A DNA stretch of 64,000 bases from Mansonella perstans. Taxonomy: Eukaryota > Nematoda > Chromadorea > Rhabditida > Onchocercidae. Under the pieces are notes generated by a model. That model ran no database searches and was not told where the DNA came from. It saw only the letters and a program-made list of their open reading frames with translations. Below are positions 27,001-39,751 of the stretch, piece after piece. The stretch lies in the NCBI GenBank assembly GCA_037074765.1, contig JBAMDO010000048.1:372001-436000 (forward strand), written 5' to 3'. The position numbers and the translations under genes are program-made. Position 1 is the first letter of the stretch. Each line of letters begins with the position of its first letter.

Positions 27001-30000
27001 TCTTCCACGTTGAACTCACGCGCTGGACCAACGTGAACTTGTGGTCCGTATAATACCTTGACAGCAGCAGTAATAATTAAGCAAGCCTCTTATTTGTGTT
27101 ATAATGAGTGAGACAGTAGGCATAACTATTCTCTTTAAAAAAAATTAGGGAATGCAAAGCCATATTTTAGAAAAAAAGTTTAAAGAAATCATTGAGGTAT
27201 CAGTCAGGGATCCTTTATTGCTATTTGCAATCATTTATTTTAAAGTTAACACCATCTGTAATTCAGTTTATCCACCGGCTGCGCTAGACTTTCTTCAAAA
27301 TTTACTAACTTCAAAATTTAGATGAACATCTAAATTGATTTTTCAACCAGATTTAAGTTAATATACTGAAAACATATCTCTTAAATACACTTAAGTTTTC
27401 TTAAAAAATCCTTTCCAGTCCTGTTAAAGTTCGGAAAAACTTACAATTATTCAATAAAAATTGAAGTTTGGAAACTGATCCCTCCTCATTTCTATTTGTA
27501 GCTTAATTTTAATCACGCATAAGACATTCATTTACTAACGGTCAGTTTTAGACGATGATATCATTTCAGCGTCATTTGATTGCACAAATGTAAAGTAAAT
27601 GGGAACATTGTGTTACATAATATGTGTTATTGACCTTATAGATATGTCGACATTGCAACTATTGATAGTTCAATCAGATTATTACGATTAAATGCGTTAT
27701 TTGTACGACCTCACCCATCAAATATCTTCGAGTATTTGAGAACTGGGGGTCCCGACGCAGGAATTAATAGTTTAAGAGATACAAATATTGTTATCATAAC
27801 TGCTCCTACTAACAATCTTTCTGATAAGTGGATACAAAAAGTAAGATAATACATCGCTACATTAACCTTGTAAATATCATTTTCAAATATTCAACTAATA
27901 TTCAGCTCTCCTTCAAAAGTTGATAAGATCGTGCTGTAAGAGTCTGGGAAGCAAACAAATTAAAATAGATATTATTTACATAATTCAGTTTAAGTATATA
28001 ATCGTACCATACAACACTGAATGCACTGACCGAAAGTCGAAGCATTCATGAAATGTTGCTTAATAGTATAATATAGGTTAAAATACTATTGCTACAGAAG
28101 TATTTTTTAAATAGATGAAGTGAATTTGCTTCTTTGTTAGAGATAATCATAATTTTTAAGATTAGGAAAAACTAACATCTAAACGAGTTGTGCTGGCGTC
28201 TTTATGCTCACCCTTTGGCAATGCCTCGTTCCAAACTTGACAGTTCAAATAAGCTTCATTGTCCTTTGCATTTACTCGCCATCTACAATTAAATTTTTGA
28301 CCGTGAAATCTGGCAAAAAATGTGAAAATCGCCAATAATGGGAAAACATTCAATTCTATTGTAAAATTCTTGAACTGTGAAAAGTGCGACTTACTGAAGA
28401 ATGGATACAGATGGTCGATCGGGTAAACTGGACGATCTCACATGGTACCATTCTTCAGGTACCACAGATCGATTACTGAAAACCCACACAAATGAAGGTG
28501 GTGGATTCCCACCTGCTGTTTGACATTCAATTGTTACTAGTTCACCTTCTTCGACTGCTCCGGATGGTTGCCGAGTGATTACTGGCTTTTCTGGTTCTAC
28601 TAAAATAATTTTAAAATAGCTTCAACGTAAAAGTATCTTTTAGATACTGAACTACGTTGTGTATTGGTTGAATGATTGATGCACAAATTCACAGTTTATG
28701 TATTTGTTCAGCAAATAACTCAGCAAATTAAATTTCATGCTGTTAAATGATGTCCTATATCAGTTTGACAAGCTGACATGTTAATGTTATCACTATCATC
28801 ATCTGTTAAAAATTATTCGGCGATCTTATACAATGGCAATCGTTTACATAAGCTCTCCAGATTTTATTTTCAAAAAAGCATAACGATTTAATCTTCCCTG
28901 TACTTTAACAATAGACAGCTGTATTACTGGGGTCAAAATATTTGCCCTTTTCTATTTTCTACGGCAACTATGACCTTAAAATGACCAACTGTTTTTGTAT
29001 GGCACCTTCATTCTCTAAAATAAAAAGCACTGGGGTAGGAGGCTGAAAAAATGCATCCGAAAATGCAAGTGTTCCGGCGAATGCAATACGTTTTACATAT
29101 GTAAATAACTCTTGAAATATAGCATATGCTGAAATGCGGCAATTGACGTTTTAAAATAACCAACAAAATTTTTTTTCAAGTATATGAGATAAGATTTTCA
29201 GGTATATATTTCAGGTATATTTTTTCAGGTATATTCATTTTTTTCTTGAACTGGCAAAATATTTTTAATTTGTTTCTCACAGCCGAATAAAATGAAAAAT
29301 TAGTTATTAATCTAGCATTTTAAAATTTTCCTCAAATCGGACGAATTAAAGTAACCAGTCCTTGCACTTTCTATTTTTCAAAACTTATCTTTTAATATTG
29401 CTAAGTCCATAATTGACGTACGGCATATTTTAGTGTAATATCACCTTTCTTACATTTCATTTTAAAGCTATCCGTGAAAGACTCCTTTTATCCTCCTATT
29501 CCTAATATCATTCATGGAAAATGAACTACTTTTTAACGTCCATTTCTGTCCACTTCCCCACATAATGTTGGCATTATGCGTACACCTGTCCCTGTATAAA
29601 ATGAATCGCTCAAATGACCGTATTTGAAAAGATATATAACACAGATATAGAAAGTTTACAACCTTTAAGAACTCCTCTGCCATCTTCAAAAAGAAATAAG
29701 ATAGAGAAAAATCACAGCAATAAGCATCGATAGAAAACAGTTCCAATCTTTCATTAAATTCCAAATTATACCTATGTTTTATAAATCTTCACGTTGCATA
29801 CCATATACCAGTAAACCAAAAATGTATGATAACGGTGGTAATTGACCAATTATCATATCTTTCCTCATAATAATATCCCTTATCTCTTTCTGCACCAACA
29901 TTACTACAGAATAAAACTGCCTTATAGGACAAATAGTATCAGATTTAAATCCGATATCCATTCACTGAATTATATAAACTTAAGGAACACTAAATATATC

Positions 30001-33000
30001 ACTTGGAGCACCAAGAATAAAGGATTTGACGAAATTTTTCAATAAAACAGTGCAAATTGACTGTTTCCCGTTGAAATGAAATAAATAAAATATAAAGACA
30101 ACTTTTCGTCAATGGGTTAGCTTTATGTTGACAAAATGGATATATGGTGGGTAATTCGAATGACCAAAATGCGAGCTGCTTTTGCTATTAGCAAACAAAT
30201 GTTGCAGCTCCAGATTCTTCTTTAAGAGGTTGTAAGCACCGTGACCTCACTAATTAGATAACATGCTTATTTGTGATTAACTTCTGAAGTTTCGCCACGG
30301 CTAAATTTCATCTATTAACTTTATTTGTCCAAAATTACACTTTCCTGGAGTCAGCACTACAAAATCACTCTGCTGGTGATTTTTAGTCTAAACTGATAAA
30401 CTGTCCTAATGAAACTTCCGCCATCTCCCATACTTCAATTTCCAAACATTTATATAAATGCTCAGCCAAGCTTGTAAATAAAAATGACGATGCAAGGATT
30501 AAATATCTGAAAGGAATGCATGTTCCTGTTAAAAAGTTCCATGAAAATTTGAAATTTCGTAGCAAATATATCTAAAGGATAGCAAAAATTCTAAACTACA
30601 GTTTTCTTCCTCAGTGATACTAAGTTCCGCATTCTAGCACAACAAAGTGCTCATTGGAATGGTTTTTCTTGGTTCCTAAAAAAAAGTCGTTGACATATCA
30701 CAGACAAAACAATCACATCAAGCACTCTTCAAAAGTAGATGTTGGCTTGTTCATCTCCAAAAGTGTTACGTTACGGTCCTAGATATTCAGATATCATACC
30801 AACAGCAGCAGCAGTAGTAATACAACTGAGAGCAAATAATGATGAACCTAGCTAAAAAATCATTAAATATTCTGATTCAAATGCTAGCTAGTTAAATCTA
30901 TCCATTTGAACTTTTACTGTGTCAGTAAATTCCATCCTACTATCATATTATTGCATTAGCAAATTTTAACGGCACAAATATTTTGTTATCTGATATTTGA
31001 CAAAAACGATCGTGAACAAAATGTAAATGATGATAATCAAGACTGCTATCTGATGCAAGTTTCGTCTGAAAATGAGATATTTATCTTTTGTGTTCTACAT
31101 AGCAAGCATAAAAAAGCCGAACCTTTTATTACATGATTTATGACTTGGGTGTATTTTGGAATCAAGAATTTTTTACCTCACTATCTCATTCATTTTTTCG
31201 CAAAAATCAATCGTATAAATAAGACTTTTTGAAGTTTTTAAAAAAATATCAAAAATTCCATTCCCTAGATTTATCTATGCACGGTGATTTTACCGTTTAC
31301 TACCGGTAACGACATAAAAATTTAATTTTATTCAGTCATAAGATGAATCCTATTTTCAAGCAAGCTGAAACAATTTGACGATTATTCATTATATCCTGCA
31401 TGTTATGCGAATCATTTGAATTGATGCAATAAAGAACGATCAATTAACTGTTCCAGAATATGATAATTGGTGACGGAAGAGTTGCAGACATTTCGAAGAA
31501 TAAACGATGGGGGGGCAGAGAGAAGGAGCAGTTCATATCTCAAAATTTAATTTGCAATGAATTTATTTCGCTTCACTGGATGTATCTGTCATTCATAATG
31601 TAAAAAAAGTGCTTGCTAATACTACGCCATATTATTCACCGATAAGTAATGTGGGCAAAACGCACAAATGCATATTTGCTTGCTTATTTCCTATATAATG
31701 CGTAGCATGGTAAGAGGCTTTAGTCCAAATATCACTGCAACCTTGCAACACCTCTCTTACAAACCTAAAATTGTTACCAAGGCTACTCTTTGACATCTCA
31801 TTGATACTTTCTTTTAAAACATATTCATCTACATAAGTCACTATGAACTTTGGTATTGAATTCAGCATCAAGTAGAAATATTAGAGCATACATAAGATCA
31901 ATAGTTGAAAAGTCCGATTCGAACATCATCCAACATCTACTTATTAATTGCTTGCAAAGTTGAGAAATATTTCAAAAAGTGAAAAGATCTTAATTTTTCT
32001 TCCAATTCTATTATGTTTCATTTTCGATTGCTACAATTACAAGAATTGGAAAAAAATTCAAAGTATCATTACAAAAACAAACCAACGACGACGACATTTG
32101 CTTGCACAGTGTATTGTGCTCCAGATTCCTTGTCTAGAACAGTGCAGAAGAATTTCCCATTATCTCGACGAAAAACAACATGCCGAATTTGCAAATTATA
32201 TGCGCCACTTGTTTGTAATAATTCATAGTGCTGCTTTGAAAATGACACTCCATTACGTGTTAGATGCCTAAATTATTCAGAATCTTTTCATATTTCAAAA
32301 TTTGAAATTTCTGATCGTCATTTCTGATGATCGAATTTTTTGTCTTTTAAACAAATTGGAAAAAAGTAGAAATTCGGACTCAAAAAAATTTACAGCGATA
32401 TTATTAACCAGCTCAATTATTATTACTTTAATAAAGTGAACAGAGGAATTTGACAATGAAATTTTATCCTTTTTAGCTAAATCTTTCCAATGTATGTAAA
32501 AATTTTTTTTTTTTTAAAGACATAACTTCCTATCAGTTTTTTCCTAATTTCAATTTTTCCTGAAACTACAGGATAAATACATTTTGTCTAAAGTGAAATG
32601 ATTTTGTACTAAGTACGTCCAAATGAATTCTGAAACTGACTCTTCTTCAATTTCTTGAAATAATTTCAAAATCGGTTTTTCAATCGTACAAACCAGATTT
32701 GCGTATAAATTATGTATTACAAATAATGAAAGGAACAACTTATTTGCAAAAGAAAAAAATTTTATCCAAGAAAAAAAAGACCATTTTTCCACTAATGCAG
32801 TAAATAAATTGCTGTGTCTTTTTGTCGTTGTGACTTTCCTTACTTTTTTAATCATACTGTCTGCTGATTAAATTCCAGAAGAGAACTTCACTTCATTTAA
32901 CAATTATGTGTACGTAATTTCATATTTCTCTCGATAGCTCCTCTACTGACTATTTAATCAGCGATGTCATTTAAGAAATATTTTTTTTTACTGTTCCGGA

Positions 33001-33323
33001 TCGTGTGATTAAAGTTGAAATGAGATCTTCAAGTAGCTGATAGATTATTTAAGTTTTAATCATTAACCAGTCTCTTTTCTTTATATGTCAAGGACATAGA
33101 TAGAAACTTTTTTAGAACTGCAAAAAAATTTTTCAAAAACATTTTATTCACTTATGTTTACAAGCAAACCTGGGTAAATCATCAGCTACAACTGTCCAAC
33201 TCGGCTCATATCGAGTGCGATTACGGAATTCAGGAGCAAAACTACATTCCATTACTGGACCTTCTTGTCCTTCCGTAACATAGTATGGTTCTGTCTTCGG
33301 CCTTGTCAAGAACACAGCATCTT
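21079..33323 (-). CDS. syg-2: SYG-2/nephrin-type Ig-superfamily adhesion receptor (5' signal-peptide exon not found)
   Basis: Predicted single-pass cell-surface receptor. In worms SYG-2 on guidepost cells binds SYG-1 on neurons to set synapse position. Exons: 33323-33170, 32267-32083, 28599-28395, 28309-28177, 27056-26921, 26736-26591, 26375-26233, 26152-26047, 25787-25518, 25134-24941, 24835-24616, 24335-24086, 23766-23555, 23314-23072, 22864-22636, 21997-21835, 21686-21546, 21462-21307, 21223-21079. All join in phase (about 1143 residues). Seven Ig domains are marked by cysteine pairs such as ITLECAVDA/GNYTCTAIN and TLKCEAQG/GNYSCKFSN. One FN3 domain follows (DLQLISSLPTSLFVGW … MYWFRVRARNLLG). 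Next is a Cys-containing juxtamembrane segment, then TM YMVPLGGVILFLSFTVCFII. The cytosolic tail of about 170 residues ends RRVIREIIV, a hydrophobic C-terminus like a PDZ ligand. The first visible exon opens mid-codon (phase 1 intron), so at least one upstream exon with the signal peptide is missing. Hibris/nephrin is the alternative name for the same family. Confidence 0.9.
28600..32082 (-). other. Large intron between the first and second Ig domains of syg-2
   Basis: A 3.5-kb intron, by far the largest inside the visible part of the gene. It splits Ig1 from Ig2 (phase 1; donor G|GTTTG, acceptor ttttag). It contains a short tandem repeat at 29196-29236. No convincing exon was seen within it. 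Confidence 0.7.
29196..29236. repeat. Three-copy short repeat of tttcaggtatat
   Basis: The 12-bp unit occurs three times with 1-3 nt spacers, in the large syg-2 intron. Each copy carries a TTTCAG|GT, which resembles a splice acceptor on the plus strand but not on the gene strand. Confidence 0.7.
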
Positions 33324-36300
33324 CTGTAGAAAAAATTTCAAAACTTATAGATGATTAACTAAAACAAGTTGGTACATCATTTCTCATAAGTGAATGTCTT
33401 ATTTTTTTTTAATAATGAAATTCAACTGTAAATATCAAATCCCTCTTCCATCATGCATATTACATCTATTTAATGCAAATATTTCAGATATGAAGAAAAA
33501 AAAGTGCTCATGTCATTTGATAATGCAATAATGAAGGCATTTGAATGTGCAATAAGTTTATTGAAGATTAGCAATCTTATGGAAATTACAATTTTGGCAA
33601 ATAATAGATAATAGGTAATGAAACAGTTAGAGGTCACTTGCTGGACAAAGTAACAATATTGTGATAATAATGCGTTATGGTTGTCATTGAACATAACCTT
33701 TTATGACAGTGTTTACATACTGTCAACAGCCATCTGCAATATATTCTACAATAAAGATTTCATGACCTAAATGATATTACACTTATTCAAAGCTTCTTTT
33801 CTCGAAAAATAACTCGATTTCTTTGAACAAATATAAGTGATATAATTTGAAGTAACCCCTGAAATTTTAATTAGAGATTGTCCAATTCAGACTTGTTATG
33901 ATTGTCAGGGGCATCGTAATGAATTTGATACTATTGAAGGTGAATGACCGTGTAAAATAGATAGCATGCAAATAATGGCCTTGTTGTTATCGAAAATAAA
34001 AGTCAAAATGGAACGCTATGTAAAGTACTAGGAAGGAGTCTGGCTATTCGATATAAATTATATTTACCCAAAAACCATAATCAAGCATAAGATCTCGGGA
34101 TTCGTTTTTTTCTCAAATTGATTCCGCTAGCTCTCTCCATTTCTCTCAAATTGACAGAGAGAAATCACCTGCTTTTACCATAATCGATTAGCCATAATAT
34201 AGAATTTTATGATGAAAAAAAAAACAAAAAAAAAAATTGTATGATCATTGCTGTCAAAGCTTTACAGTTTTATTTTGCAAATCTTACACCAGAAAGTCTT
34301 TTAGTTAGCCTGAGGCAATCCTAATTCGTATTTAATTAAAATTCACCTTGGATTGCACACACAAGCCAGTTTTCTAACAGGTGCGCAGAAAAAGTGATAT
34401 TAGAAGCTTACCATGCTTCAACATATATTCTTTAATTATACAAAGCGATATTAAAGGTAAGAATTGTAGAAAGATATATTTGAATGCGACAAAATGCTTT
34501 TCATGCTGCTAACTTATATCCAAATACTTGGTAATTTGAAAAGATATACTTAATGCTTGACTAGTTAGGAAATTACAATCGTTTCAGCTGTGTAGCACGA
34601 GATCCATTTAAATTATTATAGCAATGGTATATTTTTCTCAGCGAAGCCTTATTCAAAAATTTGAAACTTGCAAATCTGAGAGTTCAGCAATTTTTTGCTT
34701 GTTCTTAATACTGAATGTCTTTTTTTCATATGGATGCAAAAAAACATTGACATGGGATATCAGTTATTTGATTTCCATTGTTGTAATAACTATCCACCAA
34801 TTCGCGAACATGGAAAGGAAAATTTTAGTGCAAAAAAGTAAAAATAGAAAAAAACGAAATTGGGCTGGTACAATAATATACTCAAAAACGATTTTTGCTA
34901 AATGAAAAAGTGACGCTTATTAATTTAACAGGATAAAGTAACATGTAGACTTATAACTACTTTATCGATTTATTTTTTGTTTAATTTGACTTCTAAACAA
35001 ACAAAAGGTGCTACCACATCAGCAGGAAAAGCGTGGATTAGAATTTTGAAAGATACGGGAGTTTATCAAAACTAGGATTCATATAAAAAAGTATTAGTTG
35101 TTTGCTTACTCGAAAAAGCATCAGACAAAGACAGAATGATATTAGACCGCAAAGCGGAGGAAAAGCTAGAATTTAATGAAAAAAAAGCTTTCTTTTCTAC
35201 AGAACCAGATTTAGAAAAATATTAAAAAGCAAATTAGGCTACAGGCAATTTTCCTGGTTATTTCAAAACGATAAGAAAATGAAGTTTCCAAATCATATTA
35301 TTAACGCAGGATGATACAGCTCATTATTTATACTTAATTTTAAAAAGCTTTGTAGTCATCTAAATAATAAAGAATGTAACAGAACTAAGAATTCAGGAAA
35401 TTTTTCTAACTTATGTCAACCATCGAATTCAAGAATGGATTTTACAGGGGTGTCGCACTCACAAGTTGTGATATCAAGATGGTTAGTTAATAGGAGCTTT
35501 CTATTTAAATTATTGAATTGTTAATTAAATTGGAATACTATAGAAATTTTGTAAATACAAAGCAAAACAAAAAAAAAAAAAGAAAGAACCTCTTGCGCCG
35601 CTAGTAATGTGTGTCCAAAATAAAATGTAAGCCAAATAAGATCTTTCCCGCCGTCTCATTACGGTATCGAATAGGTTTCAGAAATAATGTAGAACAAAGA
35701 GCTTTGGAGTAATAGCGTTTTCTGAGAAAATTCCCTGAAAATAATCAGATAAAAGAATATGGAAATTCTAATTAGCTGCTTTTTTGACAACGTTGGCAGT
35801 CTCATGTACCTGCTTTAATCCAACAGTGATTTATATCTTTATTTGTTTTCTGTTACAGTAAATGTTGTTTGAGCTAACAATACAATTTTTATATTTTAAG
35901 TCTGAAAATGCGTCTCCTTAAAATTCATTGCATTCATTTCCAATAACATGTAGCATAAAATCATGTAATCTATCTTATGAGATCAAAGTACCGGTTATTT
36001 AAAGAAATTCACTTATTTAAACTTGAGAATACTGAATGCTCAAATTAAAAACTCGAAATTCAAATTATTACTTCCTGAAAATGAACAAAGAGTGAGAATT
36101 AAAGTTGCTGCAACGGAGCAGTTAGCATTTAAAGCTGAATCAGAAATGAATTTAAGCAACAATTCTTGTAATTTGACATGCTCAACTTCGAGCAAATTTC
36201 AGTTTGCCACAAATTTGATGATTCTTAAAAAACTTGACGATATTTGGAATGAACACATAATGTGATATGATATGATAGATGCACGACTGTATGACATTTC

Positions 36301-38460
36301 TCTTTTATTCCATCCATCTATGTTTATGAAAGAATTATATAAGAAAAGCTTCGTTTCGCTTTTGTGAAAAACTGAAGAATTAAAGAAAAATTTTGAGAAG
36401 CGTAAGTTTTTCCCCTTTCTTTTCTACAAATAAATGAAGCTTGCACATCAGTCAAGCTAAATGGACTAGCAAGAATGGATAATTGATGAACTTCCGGTGT
36501 CTAGCACTCAATTTTTCACTTGGATGAAGAAATATCTAGATTTGATAGAGTTCCACAATTAAAATTTCGCATGTTATTAAGTTTGAATTTACTAGCTTTC
36601 AGCTATCATTCGATTCTGTTTAAAACTGTTTTGTTTTTCATATGTTGTTCAAAATCTCTTGTAATGAAATCAATCTTTTCAAGTAATAATCAAGTTTGAA
36701 CACTAAAGCAAACTTCATATTACATAATTTTCCTTGTCGCAAATCGTGGAAAGCGCTTTCTTTTAAAACTTGAAATCTGTCCAGATACTATGGCTTCAAG
36801 AAGCAGGCGGCACAATTAATTTTGAGTTCAGATAAGAGTAGGATTTTGAAATAAAACTAATGGAAGCATATAAATTGCGAATTAAAAAACTGGCAAGAGA
36901 AAGAATGAAAGAGAATGAATAAGTTGGAATAGAGAAAATATTGATGATAGCTTGGTGATGGTCTATCAAATGTACAACTGTTACAAATTGACATATACGC
37001 AATCGATTTACGGCCTCTTTTTAAATAATTGACATAAGTTATATTGTTGCACTGGCAGTAGCAATAATATCAGTGGTAGCGGTAAACGGTGATCGCAGCA
37101 CTGTAGTAGCATCCACCCGTAACAGTTGTTGGGACAACTCGTACCGGTCATGCTATATGATGCTCCTCTTCTTTCAACTACTTCAAAATACATCCTCGTA
37201 TTAATTTATCACCTTCAATGAGTGCACACACATTAATTCTATGGGACGATCATTATCGTAATTCCTAATGTTATTCCAGCAGCCGTCCTAAAAATCTCCC
37301 ATTATTTAATATCTTTTCAAAATTTCAAAATTAGGCGGCAAATTTCCGTCTCACTGATTTCACATTTTGCACAGAAAACAATGTTAATTGTTTTGGACTG
37401 CATTGGAAAAGCGCAAAATTAAAAAAAATCATTTTGTAAACGACAACTGCAAAAAATAAACATCTTTCATCTCTTCAAAGTAACTTAAAATTACAGATAA
37501 TTTCGACCACGTGGGAAGTTGTTAAGGACTGATAAAGCAGCGTGCATATACTAGATACATAATGTTTTGAGGTTCAACCCACCTTGATTGGTTACTTTTA
37601 CGAAGCTTTCGGGAATTCAAAGCAGAAGAGATATATGCATTGTGTTTAACAAGTCTATATGAAAATTCAAAATGAAAAATTGGTGGAATTTGAGACTTTA
37701 TTCGAAGCAACAATAACTATTATTAATTAACCAGATGTAGAATGATTTGCACGCCAGCATATCTTTCGATATATCATTCAATGGCAGCTGACACAATCAT
37801 CTTATATTGCGGATAACTACCACATTACAAATATCAGAATAGCTTTGAATATCAATTATTATCATTTTAACAACTTGTTAATTCTTAAATATTCAAATAA
37901 CTTCATTATGCTCATTAATCAATCAATAATTTCGAAGCAAGGATTACGATCATTCAAATAAATAAGAAGGAAATATTCCGCGAAAAATTAGAAAAAGCTT
38001 TATTTATAGGAAGTCAGAAGTTATGTACAAGGACAACTACGAACAGCAGGGATTTATTTCCTTCGCTAGTTTCTTCAGCGACTTTCACTATGATGTTGAT
38101 GTACAATATCATGTTCGCAATACTATAATAAAATGACTTTTAATGTGAGAAGCAATCTTTCATAAGCAAAGACTAGAATTATAAAAAAGAAGGGAAATGT
38201 AAATCACCACAATAAAGGAAAGAATCAACAAAAATCAAATGGTAAATGATGGAATTTTTCCTTTTTTAGGAGAAGTGGGAATTAGACTAGCCAAAGTAAT
38301 GTATTTCTAGCTAATAGTCTCAGATATTCTGGAAAAGTGTCATCTCAAACCTAATTAATAAATGAGGAAAAGGTTTACAATAAAAGGTAGATCATTTTCA
38401 AACAGAAATAGTCCGTCATTACTAGTTGTTGTAGTGGGCAACAAGAATACATTGAAAGTT

Positions 38461-38527
38461 GTGGAAGGAAAGGGTGAAGGGGAGGAGAGGGTTAGAGGTG
38501 AGGAATTAGGAGAAAGGATAGACGAGG
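38461..38527. repeat. Polypurine tract on the plus strand
   Basis: About 67 nt of almost pure G and A (ggaaggaaagggtgaagggg onward), broken by few pyrimidines, in an otherwise AT-rich setting. It may be a GAGA-type or triplex-prone regulatory element. Confidence 0.6.
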
Positions 38528-39357
38528 CCTAATCAGGGAACACAATAACAACCTGTACCCTTCTTGCATTTTATCTCCCTCCTGTGGCGCTTCCACAAAA
38601 GCTCAAATTAAGATTTATAGACTCCAAATGAAAAATAGCCGATTTATACGATATGATGCGAATATTGCAAAAATATCTGCCTTTAAAAGAAAGAGACCGC
38701 CACAGAAAAAGGTAATACCACTTTGATTATGAAACATTCTAAAATCATCGCGAATTACTCAATTTCTTCGAAGTATAAAGAAAATATTCATGAATCAATA
38801 TGTAGTTATACGAAAAGAATCTAATACATAATCTCTTTAACTGGCAATATAATGATAAGTGGAAAAAAATAAGATTCTTTTTTACGAAATAGAATGAACT
38901 TATTCGATACCTACAATTTGACTATTCGTTGATTTCGGCTACGTTATATTTGCTAATTGGTTTAAATGCACTCATTGAGGTGTAGTTGTTGAATTTATAA
39001 ATATTACCATAACGTTAACAATTGCGTTTGTATCCTAATCCCTATCAGATATACAAACATTGAAAAGAATATCAAATTTCGCTGAAGACAGGAGAACACA
39101 AATCAATATATAATTCTATTTATTTAATGGTAGTGATCACACAGAAAGTACCAGTGGGATTTCCAGATATGTCAAAACCTTAAGAAAATAGAATTTATTA
39201 AACTTAGCTAAATATCAATGACGTAACATGTTGCAACAAAGTACAGTGAAAATATTCCTTTTTATGAAAGTAATTTGAAACACTTCAATTCATTTTTGTA
39301 ACAATAAATCTAAATTTAGCAGCATTTTATTTTAACGATGAGAGAAGGTAGGATATT

Positions 39358-39629
39358 AAGAATTCTGTTTTTCTAGATATTATGTCGTACCTATCAATGT
39401 GATACATGAAAAAACACCTTCCCGCTGCCTTGCAACATAGTTATCGAAGTAAAAGAAAAAAGAAGCCTTAGAAATACTTCAAACTCTCACAAGTTTTTTT
39501 ATTATGATGATGACCTCAATAATGTCGCTTTACTGTGTGTTTCTCATATATAATATATGGTAACAGATAAGTTTCTTATATCACTTTCTTAAAGTTAAAC
39601 GTGAAAAACAGAAGAATTCTGTTTTTCTA
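39358..39629. repeat. 18-bp direct repeat pair, 254 bp apart
   Basis: aagaattctgtttttcta occurs at 39358-39375 and again at 39612-39629. The second copy leads straight into the left arm of the inverted repeat at 39629. Confidence 0.8.
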
Positions 39630-39751
39630 TAGATCTACATACTTATGAAACAATAACTTGAGTACAATGAGAATGAAAGTATTAATGCTAAAAACGGCAC
39701 TCATTAAAAATATTTGATCATTATTATTGTTTCATAAGTATGTAGATCTAT
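39629..39751. repeat. Perfect 28-bp inverted repeat with 67-bp spacer
   Basis: The left arm at 39629-39656 begins atagatctacatactt. The right arm at 39724-39751 is its exact reverse complement. There is no open frame in the spacer. It resembles a small non-autonomous foldback element or a decayed transposon end pair, but no flanking target duplication was identified. Confidence 0.9.

Noticed and set aside
37008..37193. Minus-strand frame with a leucine-rich leader (LPLPLILLLLPV), tested as the syg-2 signal peptide
   Set aside because: The only phase-1 donor would create a TAA at the junction with the syg-2 exon.
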